The notes beneath the pieces were generated by a model. The model made no database searches and was not told where the DNA came from. It worked only from the letters and a program-made list of their open reading frames with translations. From Deltaproteobacteria bacterium (GTDB lineage Bacteria; Bdellovibrionota; UBA1018), in the NCBI GenBank assembly GCA_016194835.1, contig JACQAU010000302.1:1-7420 (forward strand): a stretch of 7,420 nt of DNA, read 5' to 3'. Positions 1 through 5,628 of the stretch are shown here, piece by piece; position 1 is the stretch's first letter, and each line of letters begins with the position of its first letter. A program made the translations under genes and the position numbers.

Positions 1-547
1 TTTTTAAAATATTTAAAATATCCTGAATTGCAGCGCCAGAAGGCGAAGTAATCACTACAAGACGAGTTGGGAAAAGAGGTAGTGCGCGTTTTCGCTTGAT
101 GTCAAATAAGCCTTCTTGATTTAGCTTGGTTTTTAGTTGTTCGAAGGCAAGCTGCAGAGCTCCAGCACCTACGGGCTCAAGCTGATCTGCAATTAACTGA
201 TAAGAACCTCGTGGAGAATAAACCGTAATTTTACCATGACATAAAATTTCCATGCCGTCTTCTAAGTTAAATGGTGATTTTTTTCTTCTATTATTCCAAT
301 TAAAACAAGCTACAGGTAAAGTTGATCCAGCGTCCTTAAGTGAAAAATACACGTGTCCGGATGAAGCGGGACGAAAATTGCTAACTTCTCCTTTTACCCA
401 AATAGAAGTAAACACAGGCTCTAAAGTTTCACGAATTTTGGCCGTTAACTCAGAAACAGTAAAACATTCAGACTTAGCAATATCAGTTTTTTTAGGCTCT
501 ACCTTTTGTGTTTGCTGTGAAAATAATGGCAAATCGTCTAGCTTCAT
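1..547 (-). CDS. xseA: Exodeoxyribonuclease VII large subunit, N-terminal 182 residues (runs off left edge)
   Basis: XseA is the catalytic large subunit of exonuclease VII, a cytoplasmic enzyme that degrades single-stranded DNA from both ends into oligonucleotides; its partner is the small subunit XseB. The visible part has a 20-28 residue Q/K-rich lead, then the N-terminal OB-fold (about residues 29-125, with FTVSELTAKIRE, IWVKGEVSNF, SGHVYFSLKD and YSPRGSYQL, all close to E. coli XseA). The GAGALQLAFEQLKTKL helix and the start of the nuclease domain follow (GLFD..KR..LP.FP, VVITSPSGAAIQDIL, residues 146-178). The catalytic C-terminal half lies outside the window; the family is usually about 400-460 residues. 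The ATG at 547 overlaps the ctpA stop as ATGA (4 bp), so translation is probably coupled to ctpA and no separate promoter is visible. Family identification is firm; only completeness is unknown. Confidence 0.95.
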   Translation of the reverse strand, partial: MKLDDLPLFSQQTQKVEPKKTDIAKSECFTVSELTAKIRETLEPVFTSIWVKGEVSNFRPASSGHVYFSLKDAGSTLPVACFNWNNRRKKSPFNLEDGMEILCHGKITVYSPRGSYQLIADQLEPVGAGALQLAFEQLKTKLNQEGLFDIKRKRALPLFPTRLVVITSPSGAAIQDILNILK

Positions 548-1953
548 TGTTTTGTAATCGCGCCATTATCTTTTGCCGCAATTTTTTTGAAAATTTCAAA
601 AGATTTCAAATAATTCAGTGCTTCTTTTACTTGATAATCCTCTTTTGGATTAAATTTAATTACTGCAAAATCGTCTTCTTTGTCTTTATCTTTGTCCTTG
701 TCTTTATCTTTGTCTTTCTTCTTATCTTTTTTACTAAGATTTTCTAATTCTTCTTTTTTATAGTCTTTGTTTTCTTTATTTTCTGAATTTACAATATGAC
801 CTTTCAGGTCTTTTTCTCGTAAGTATTCGCCTTTTCGTTTTGCTTCTGCAAGCAATTTTGGATCAAAATCATCCAAAATAATATCAGGTTGCACTCCTTT
901 TTCTTGGATGCTCCGGCCACTTGGAGTGTAATAACGGGCTATAGTTAGTTTTAGTCCCATGTCTTGCCCAAGTTCAATTACGGTTTGCACTGATCCTTTT
1001 CCAAAGGTTGGAGTTCCTAACACAATAGCGCGGTGATGGTCTTGAAGTGCACCAGCAACAATTTCAGCTGCCGAAGCTGTGCTTGAATTAACTAAAACAG
1101 CAACAGGGAAATCTTTTCTGGCATTTCCTTTGCGAGCGTATTTTACTTCTTTTTGATAGATCGGAAGAGCCGTGTAGGATAATCCTCCTGGATTTGTTCT
1201 TAGATCCAAAACAAGGCCTTGCAATTTGTCTTTCTTTTCTAATTTTTCAAATGCTTTCTTCAAATCAGAAGAAGTATTCTCATTAAAACTAGTAATACGC
1301 ACATAGCCATATTTAGGTTCAAGTTCTTCTAACTTAACTGCTTGAATTTTAATAATGTCTCTCACTATAGAGACGTCTTTTGTTTGCTCAAAACCATCTC
1401 TATAAACAGAGAGTGTTACACTTGTACCTTTTTTGCCTCGCATTTTTGAAACCGCTTCGACTAAAGTCATACCCTTTGTACTTTCTTTATCAATTTTTAC
1501 AATGCGATCATTGGGTTTGAGTCCTGCATTCCAGGCTGGGGTATCCTCAATTGGAGCAATGATTGTTAAAATACTATCTTTCATCCCTATTTCAATACCT
1601 ATTCCGCCAAATTTTCCGCTGGTATCTGTTTTCATTTCTTTAAAAACATCAGGAGGCAAAAAATTAGAATGTGGATCCAAAGTTTCTAACATGCCCTTAA
1701 TGGCACCTTGAATCAAATCTTTTTGTTTTACTTCGTCTACATAATTACTTTCTACAAACTGTGTGACTTTATGAAAAAGATCTAAATTTAAGTATCGTTC
1801 GTTTTGAATGTCAGACGTACTTGCACGCGAATCTGCAGCAATCGCGTTGATTTTTACGACTTGTTTTGTGAGATTCTGTCCAGCAATTATTCCCACACCA
1901 GAAGCTAATAAAATAAAACCAAATACCGAAACTTTTTTAATTAATGAGGTCAT
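544..1953 (-). CDS. ctpA: C-terminal processing peptidase (S41 family, CtpA/Prc type), with suspect internal segment
   Basis: This is a membrane-anchored periplasmic serine protease that trims or degrades proteins from their C-termini. The 469-residue protein has an N-terminal membrane anchor or signal (about 8-24), an N-terminal helical region with GAIKGMLETLDPHSNFL (83-99), a PDZ domain (about 115-187, GGIGIEIG to SVYRDG) and the S41 core. The nucleophile is Ser294 (in STASAAEIVAGALQDH) and the general base Lys319 (in GTPTFGKGSVQT); their 25-residue spacing equals that of the Ser/Lys pair in algal D1 protease. The tail has a Lys/Asp repeat (408-428). I chose ATG 1953 over the upstream TTG at 1980 because a strong AAGGAGG lies 6 bases before it. 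Between NPGG (254-257) and FPVAVLVN only about 25 residues remain, where the family has roughly 43. Residues 259-265 there are encoded by adapter-like DNA, so the real gene is probably longer. The gene lies 95 bp after envC and overlaps xseA. Confidence 0.93.
   Translation of the reverse strand: MTSLIKKVSVFGFILLASGVGIIAGQNLTKQVVKINAIAADSRASTSDIQNERYLNLDLFHKVTQFVESNYVDEVKQKDLIQGAIKGMLETLDPHSNFLPPDVFKEMKTDTSGKFGGIGIEIGMKDSILTIIAPIEDTPAWNAGLKPNDRIVKIDKESTKGMTLVEAVSKMRGKKGTSVTLSVYRDGFEQTKDVSIVRDIIKIQAVKLEELEPKYGYVRITSFNENTSSDLKKAFEKLEKKDKLQGLVLDLRTNPGGLSYTALPIYQKEVKYARKGNARKDFPVAVLVNSSTASAAEIVAGALQDHHRAIVLGTPTFGKGSVQTVIELGQDMGLKLTIARYYTPSGRSIQEKGVQPDIILDDFDPKLLAEAKRKGEYLREKDLKGHIVNSENKENKDYKKEELENLSKKDKKKDKDKDKDKDKDKEDDFAVIKFNPKEDYQVKEALNYLKSFEIFKKIAAKDNGAITKQ
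670..732 (-). repeat. Short tandem repeat encoding the Lys-Asp tail of CtpA
   Basis: In the coding direction this is a run of AAAGAC/AAGGAC/AAAGAT-type hexamers giving alternating Lys-Asp (KDKDKDKDKDKDK) at CtpA residues 408-428, flanked by more Lys/Glu-rich sequence (about 388-410). Codons vary between units, so it is not a perfect repeat. Such a tract is prone to length changes by slippage in 6-base steps, which keep the frame. It lies after the protease core, between QPDIILDDFDP and a final 40-residue segment (NPKEDYQVKEALNYLKSF), so it is probably a flexible charged linker. Confidence 0.75.
1158..1178. other. Illumina-adapter-like sequence inside ctpA
   Basis: On the plus strand positions 1158-1170 read AGATCGGAAGAGC, the first 13 bases of the common Illumina TruSeq adapter. 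Positions 1171-1178 read CGTGTAGG, which is how the universal (P5-side) adapter continues once a two-base GT is skipped. In the coding direction this is CCTACACG followed by GCTCTTCCGATCT. It encodes ctpA residues 259-265 (SYTALPI), which do not resemble any S41 protease. A match of this length is very unlikely by chance in 7.4 kb. I read it as adapter retained by the assembly, replacing about 26 native residues while happening to stay in frame. Confidence 0.85.
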
Positions 1954-1959
1954 ACTCGC

Positions 1960-1966
1960 CCTCCTT
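1960..1966 (-). promoter_or_regulatory. Shine-Dalgarno site that fixes the ctpA start
   Basis: In the coding direction AAGGAGG lies 6 bases before ATG 1953, a near-perfect ribosome binding site. The alternative TTG at 1980 has nothing comparable and lies upstream of this site, so the shorter protein starting MTSLIKKVSV is preferred. Confidence 0.85.
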
Positions 1967-1979
1967 GGCTGCGTTTGCA

Positions 1980-1998
1980 ATTATAAGCGGCCTCGCTT
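1980..1998 (-). promoter_or_regulatory. Possible -10 box of a ctpA promoter, overlapped by a small hairpin
   Basis: The 95-bp gap between envC and ctpA contains TATAAT in the coding direction (positions 1985-1980), about 27 bases before ATG 1953 and just ahead of the Shine-Dalgarno site. A small perfect inverted repeat, AAGCG-AGGC-CGCTT (1998-1985), touches its upstream edge. No convincing -35 hexamer lies 16-18 bases upstream, where the DNA is unusually GC-rich for this window. It may be a weak or regulated ctpA-xseA promoter, or chance. Confidence 0.3.
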
Positions 1999-2048
1999 CC
2001 AGCTCGGCAGCATTGTGTTATATGAATTGTCATACCTCTAAAACTAAA

Positions 2049-3221
2049 CTAATTTATCCTAGAAATCCACTGCATTGGATTGATAGCAATATTTTTTGAC
2101 CTTATTTCAAAATAAATACGATTACCCGAGTTGTCTACTATGCCAATAGACGCCCCAGTTTTGACAATTTCACCCTCTTTTTTATAGAGTTCCCCCAGCT
2201 TGCCTATTAGCGAATAATAATTGCCGCCGTGGTCTAAAATCAATACTTTTCCATAGTTAGGCAGTTCACCGGAAAAAACCACTTTTCCGGTATAGATAGC
2301 AAATACTTTTTGATTTTTTTCTTTAGGTGCAATGTCTAGTCCTTTCTTAAAAACATACAGTCCGGATTGAGCGTCAAAAGTTTTTCCAAATCCAGAAACA
2401 GTATCACCACGCAGCGGTAGAGAAAGCTTACCCTTTTGTTTTTCAAATTCACCTTTTTTTGTTAACGATAAAGCTTGTTTTTCAGTTTGTGCGATCTGAT
2501 CTAATTCTTTTCTTGCATTAAATTCAGTTAACATTTTTTCAATTTGATTTTCAGTAGTTCTCAGTGTTTTATAACTTTCTAATTGTTTAATTTTTTCGCT
2601 AACTTTTTTTTGTAGAAGATCCATTTGAATTTGCTTGTTAAGCTCTAAAATACTTTTTTGCTCACTCAGTTCATGCAGCTCATAAGCTAATTGCTCATGT
2701 TCTTCCTGGATTTTCTTTTCAAGCACCAAAGAGTCGTCTAAATCTGTCTGGTATGCTTCGAGTTCTTTTAAACTAAAATCAATATAATGTGATAGCACTT
2801 TTCTTTTTGGATAATATTTTTTTTCTACTTCTATAGAATGAGAAGAGACATGGCGCATGGTGCGATGAATTTCTCTCAAAGAACTGCGAATAAAATCCTG
2901 GTATCTTTGAACTTTTAGTTTCAGATCATCTTTTCTTGTCTCAAGCTCTAAAACCGTGTTTTCTATAGTTTTGAGTCTTGTATTATACAATTTGATTTCT
3001 TCTTTTTGTAACCTCAATAAAACACGAATTTTATAAAGTTGATTTTTTGCGCCGGTTTGTGATTTGGCACTATCTATAAGTTCTTGCTCCAGGCTTAATA
3101 TCTTTGTTTTTATGTTAGAAAGTTTTTCTTGAAGCTTATTATTTTCAAAGCTTAGGCTGTCTTTTGAACAAAATAAAATTAAAACAAGAAAAAAGATTTT
3201 TTTCACTATATCTACCTTCAC
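2049..3221 (-). CDS. envC: EnvC-like murein hydrolase activator (coiled coil plus degenerate LytM/M23 domain)
   Basis: This periplasmic protein is predicted to be recruited by FtsX and to activate a peptidoglycan amidase at the septum. In the 390-residue reading there is a signal sequence (about 6-24, KKIFFLVLILFCS), long heptad-like coiled coils (about 26-125 and 150-255) and a C-terminal LytM/peptidase M23 domain (about 268-390: LPLRGDTVSGFGK, GLDIAPK, VFAIYTGKVVFSG, YGKVLILDHGGNYYSLIG, GEIVKTGASIGIVDNSG, IYFEIRSKNIAINPMQWI). The metal ligands are degenerate. The first-motif His is replaced (FKKGLDIA), and the HxH of active enzymes reads IGK (339-341), as in EnvC-type activators, so direct murein cleavage is not expected. 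The start is uncertain. GTG 3221 overlaps the ftsX stop as GTGA but has no Shine-Dalgarno site; GTG 3206 (residue 6) follows AAGG at 8 bases and gives a cleaner signal peptide, and is about equally likely. It sits directly after ftsX, as expected for an FtsX partner. Confidence 0.88.
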   Translation of the reverse strand: MKVDIVKKIFFLVLILFCSKDSLSFENNKLQEKLSNIKTKILSLEQELIDSAKSQTGAKNQLYKIRVLLRLQKEEIKLYNTRLKTIENTVLELETRKDDLKLKVQRYQDFIRSSLREIHRTMRHVSSHSIEVEKKYYPKRKVLSHYIDFSLKELEAYQTDLDDSLVLEKKIQEEHEQLAYELHELSEQKSILELNKQIQMDLLQKKVSEKIKQLESYKTLRTTENQIEKMLTEFNARKELDQIAQTEKQALSLTKKGEFEKQKGKLSLPLRGDTVSGFGKTFDAQSGLYVFKKGLDIAPKEKNQKVFAIYTGKVVFSGELPNYGKVLILDHGGNYYSLIGKLGELYKKEGEIVKTGASIGIVDNSGNRIYFEIRSKNIAINPMQWISRIN

Positions 3222-4093
3222 GAAAATTTTTCATAGGATTCGGGTATTTTACAAAACAATACTGGAACTAAACTTAGACCAAGACAGCCAACTAACAAGA
3301 ATAATATAGTATAAAGCGAAGGTGTTCTAAAAGACTGGAAATGTATTGAGAAAAAATGCAAACGAGGAATAATCCAGGTTATAGCAAAGTACCAAAAAAA
3401 AGATGAAATAATTGTCCCCAAAAGTCCAATCCATAAACTAGATAAAAAGAGAGGAATTTTTAAAAAAAATACTCCTCCACCGGATAAGCGCAAAAAAGCA
3501 TAAGACGACTTAATGGCAAATGTAAGGAATTTGGTCATAAGAATAAGCCATAAACATAACATCAGAAAAAGTGAAACTAGAGAAATTTTAATAAACCGCA
3601 CAAGAGTCATAAAGCCTTCTGGTTCTTGTGGATTGTATATTTTTGAAGTTTCAATTAGTTCAATTCCAGAAACTAATTTTAATTTTTCTATGGTTTGCTT
3701 TTGAAAATATCCATAAATGGAAATAAATTGAGGAATAATTTTATTTTTATCTACACTTAAAGCATCGATTTCTTGTGCTAAATCAGGATAAGAATCTTGC
3801 ATTTCCTTTAAAAATTCATCTTGAGTTGTGGATTTTATTTGTATCACCTGGGAGCCTAGCATGGTTTTGATAGTATCTATAATTTTGGGTTGATTGTTTT
3901 GATCAATAGAGTTGTCAAGATATGCGGTAATAACTTGTTCTGTTCTTAATTTTTGTATTAGTGGGTTCAAATGTCTTTCAAACCAAAACAAAAAACTAAA
4001 AATAGAAATCAAAAAAGCTAAGGCACAAGCAGCAAACATATAAGTGAAAGGAAATTTTTTCCATGGTTGAATAGATAGTTTCAGTAAAAGCAT
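3218..4093 (-). CDS. ftsX: Cell division ABC-type membrane subunit FtsX
   Basis: FtsX is the inner-membrane subunit that pairs with the ATPase FtsE and signals to a periplasmic cell-wall hydrolase activator. The 291-residue protein shows the family topology: a short cytoplasmic N-terminus (LSIQPWKKFPF), TM1 (about 15-38), a large periplasmic loop (about 39-165) that should bind EnvC, then TM2 (about 168-189), TM3 (about 212-240) and TM4 (about 260-281). The loop contains the usual pattern of a strand (QVITAYLDNSI), a helix (QDEFLKEMQDSYPDLAQEIDAL) and a weak form of the usual NPLP segment (NKIIPQFISIYG). ATG 4093 lies 13 bp inside the end of ftsE, with AGAGGAG about 6 bases upstream. The stop meets the envC start. 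Sequence conservation is low apart from topology, so the name leans on topology plus its place between ftsE and envC. Confidence 0.88.
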   Translation of the reverse strand: MLLLKLSIQPWKKFPFTYMFAACALAFLISIFSFLFWFERHLNPLIQKLRTEQVITAYLDNSIDQNNQPKIIDTIKTMLGSQVIQIKSTTQDEFLKEMQDSYPDLAQEIDALSVDKNKIIPQFISIYGYFQKQTIEKLKLVSGIELIETSKIYNPQEPEGFMTLVRFIKISLVSLFLMLCLWLILMTKFLTFAIKSSYAFLRLSGGGVFFLKIPLFLSSLWIGLLGTIISSFFWYFAITWIIPRLHFFSIHFQSFRTPSLYTILFLLVGCLGLSLVPVLFCKIPESYEKFS

Positions 4094-4698
4094 AAAGTCT
4101 CCTCTTGTGAGAGGCGGCCATTTTTTAGAGTAATGGCCCGTTTTCTCATTTTTCTAACCGTTTCCCGATCATGAGTAGCAAGAATTACTGTTATTTCGCT
4201 GATATTTGCTTTTTGAAAAATATCCATTAAGTTCCATGTGTTTTCTTTATCTTGTGCCCCAGTAGGTTCATCTGCAATCAGAAGTGCTGGCTGCCTGGCT
4301 AGTGCTCTTGCAACAGCCACGCGTTGTGCTTCACCGCCTGATAGTGTTTTTGCCAAAGCATTTTTCTTATGTTTTAAATTTAATTTATCCAATAATTCAT
4401 AAATATGTTTTTTTACTTCATGATTAAGAATGCCTAGACTACGATTTTGCGATAGAGAAAGTGAAAGGCAGATATTGTCAAAAACACTCAGATCTCCCGA
4501 AAGGTCGTATCCAAATAGTTCAATGGTTCCAAATGTGGGATCTTCTTCGGTAGCTAGCATTTTTAGAAGAGTGGATTTTCCTACTCCACTGCCACCAATG
4601 ACGTAGAGAAATTCGCTTTTTTTTATCTCAAAGTTAACTTGCTCTAATGCATGACAGTGTTTAGAGTAAATTTTGGTTACGTTTTTGACCTTAATCAT
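4081..4698 (-). CDS. ftsE: Cell division ATP-binding protein FtsE, apparently lacking the Q-loop segment
   Basis: FtsE is the cytoplasmic ATPase of the FtsEX complex and drives conformational signalling through FtsX. The 205 residues contain Walker A GGSGVGKST (35-43), the ABC signature LSGGEAQRVAVARAL (119-133), Walker B LLIADEPT (139-146) with catalytic Glu144, and the H-loop ATHD with His176. The D-loop is GAQD instead of the usual GNLD. After the strand IELFGYDLS (60-67) the sequence jumps straight to GDLSVFDNI (68-76). Related proteins have about 25 residues between these motifs, including the conserved (R)RKIGxVFQD segment whose Gln contacts magnesium and couples to the membrane subunit. 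The protein is accordingly shorter than the usual 220-230. ATG 4698 is the only good start, because an in-frame TAA lies seven codons upstream; no clear Shine-Dalgarno site precedes it. The FtsE call is supported by ftsX and envC directly downstream. Confidence 0.9.
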   Translation of the reverse strand: MIKVKNVTKIYSKHCHALEQVNFEIKKSEFLYVIGGSGVGKSTLLKMLATEEDPTFGTIELFGYDLSGDLSVFDNICLSLSLSQNRSLGILNHEVKKHIYELLDKLNLKHKKNALAKTLSGGEAQRVAVARALARQPALLIADEPTGAQDKENTWNLMDIFQKANISEITVILATHDRETVRKMRKRAITLKNGRLSQEETLCFY

Positions 4699-4796
4699 TG
4701 ATATGCAATCGCCCCACCCTTATCTGGCCCCATCTATAAGAATAGCAGGAATTTGAAAGAAGGAAAATAACGCGTAGCAGCTCGGATTGACGCATG

Positions 4797-4802
4797 ATTA
4801 TA
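4797..4802 (-). promoter_or_regulatory. Possible -10 box for the ftsE-ftsX-envC operon
   Basis: In the coding direction a perfect TATAAT lies about 98 bases before the ftsE ATG, inside the 133-bp gap after the barrel-protein gene. No good -35 hexamer is seen 17 bases upstream (AGCCAC there). If used, it would give a leader of about 90 bases; I see no riboswitch-like fold in it. This is a tentative call. Confidence 0.28.
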
Positions 4803-4805
4803 CTG

Positions 4806-4827
4806 AAAGCACCTGTGAGGTGGCTTT
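4806..4827 (-). terminator. Hairpin downstream of the barrel-protein gene, weak terminator candidate
   Basis: Just after the stop of the upstream gene the minus strand reads AAAGCCACCT-CAC-AGGTGCTTT, a 9-bp stem with one bulged C and a three-base loop. Only the stem's own TTT follows, with no true T-tract, so termination would be inefficient. It could instead be a partial terminator, an mRNA-end stabiliser or, being next to TATAAT 4797-4802, an operator-like element. Confidence 0.35.
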
Positions 4828-4831
4828 GGAT

Positions 4832-5551
4832 TTATTTATAAAAATCTTTTGAAAAGCCAGAAAAAGTAAAACCAAGGAATAAATCAGTCGTTTTCTGAGT
4901 GCCCTGGCCAGTAACAAAGCTTTTTAAATAATAATCAGAAAATAAAATAAGCGACGCAGCATCAAACTGAAACGCCAGCTTTAATCCCCCACCATAAGCA
5001 AAACCATTTTTTAACACAAACATGCTTGTATTTTGTGGGAAATAATAACTCCCAAATGGAGAGAAAAAAAATGCAGTATTTTTTGAATTAAAAATAGCAA
5101 TATGAGGTTCAAGACTTAGGCGCGTTAAGAATGCAGTTTCTAAAACCAAGGCGGCTTGAGAAGAAGAGTTTAAAAAATTTTCTTTTACTCTTCCTCCGAC
5201 AAGATGTAACCAAAAGTTACCAAAATAAAGTCCAAACCCCGTATAAGCCGCATAAATTTTTCCGGTTTGATTATTTAAACTAAAATCAACTGGTGATACA
5301 TATTTAACCGCATTAATTTCGCCACGCAGTAGCCATTCAAATTTTTTTCCAAACTTTAACCCGAATTCCGGTTCAAGAAAATAAGAGAGTTCAGAGGCAA
5401 GTTTTGCACTTCCTCCAGTAGCATTCACAGTTGATAAAACAGAATAATAAGTTGCTGGAGTCAAAGAAAATCGCATGTAAATCTTTGCCTGTGCTTGATC
5501 TGCCATTAGAAATAAAGAGATAAAAAATAAGGTAACAGTCTTAGTTGGCAT
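4832..5551 (-). CDS. Predicted outer-membrane beta-barrel protein, function unknown
   Basis: This 239-residue protein has a classic signal peptide (hydrophobic stretch about 6-16, likely cleavage after AQA at residue 22). The mature part is rich in alternating aromatic/polar strands and glycine turns, for example FGLKFGKKFEWLLRGEI, GKIYAAYTGFGLYFGNFWLHLVGG, FAYGGGLKLAFQFDAASLILFSDYYL and DLFLGFTFSGF. This pattern and length suit an 8- to 12-stranded outer-membrane barrel. The last strand ends in Phe233 but is followed by six more residues, slightly unlike the usual terminal Phe. I do not recognise a specific family. ATG 5551 is preferred over GTG 5557 because AGAGG lies 5 bases before it. It lies upstream of ftsE on the same strand, 133 bp away, so a shared transcript is possible but a functional link is not shown. 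Confidence 0.75.
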   Translation of the reverse strand: MPTKTVTLFFISLFLMADQAQAKIYMRFSLTPATYYSVLSTVNATGGSAKLASELSYFLEPEFGLKFGKKFEWLLRGEINAVKYVSPVDFSLNNQTGKIYAAYTGFGLYFGNFWLHLVGGRVKENFLNSSSQAALVLETAFLTRLSLEPHIAIFNSKNTAFFFSPFGSYYFPQNTSMFVLKNGFAYGGGLKLAFQFDAASLILFSDYYLKSFVTGQGTQKTTDLFLGFTFSGFSKDFYK

Positions 5552-5567
5552 ACTCACCTCTTAAAGT

Positions 5568-5597
5568 ATTCTAATACATTAGTTTAAAATCTCGCAA
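5568..5597 (-). promoter_or_regulatory. Candidate sigma-70-type promoter for the barrel-protein gene
   Basis: In the minus direction TTGCGA (5597-5592) and TAGAAT (5573-5568) are separated by 18 bases, a 4/6 and a 5/6 match to the consensus. The -10 box lies about 16 bases before ATG 5551, giving a very short leader that still includes the AGAGG ribosome site. The region is the 77-bp divergent gap shared with ettA. Confidence 0.45.
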
Positions 5598-5628
5598 TAA
5601 TTATTAATTTATAGTAAGTCTATAACTT

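Noticed and set aside
252..747. Plus-strand open frames across the xseA/ctpA junction
   Set aside because: They lie opposite two well-supported genes. The Phe/Ile/Val-rich product at 508-747, which looks like a membrane protein, is just the complement of the Lys/Asp repeat.
1988..2012. GC-rich patch between envC and ctpA sharing AGCTCGG with the gap before ftsE (about 4779-4785)
   Set aside because: A seven-base match in two gaps is not beyond chance, and no larger repeat or symmetry surrounds it.
1433..2041. Plus-strand open frames opposite ctpA
   Set aside because: They are antisense to the PDZ region and N-terminus of ctpA, with no family resemblance and no plausible start signals.
4486..4512. 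Adapter sequence at the ftsE deletion junction (AGATCT in the coding strand)
   Set aside because: Only five bases (GATCT) agree with the adapter end. This is too short, so the gap cannot be attributed to adapter as it can in ctpA.
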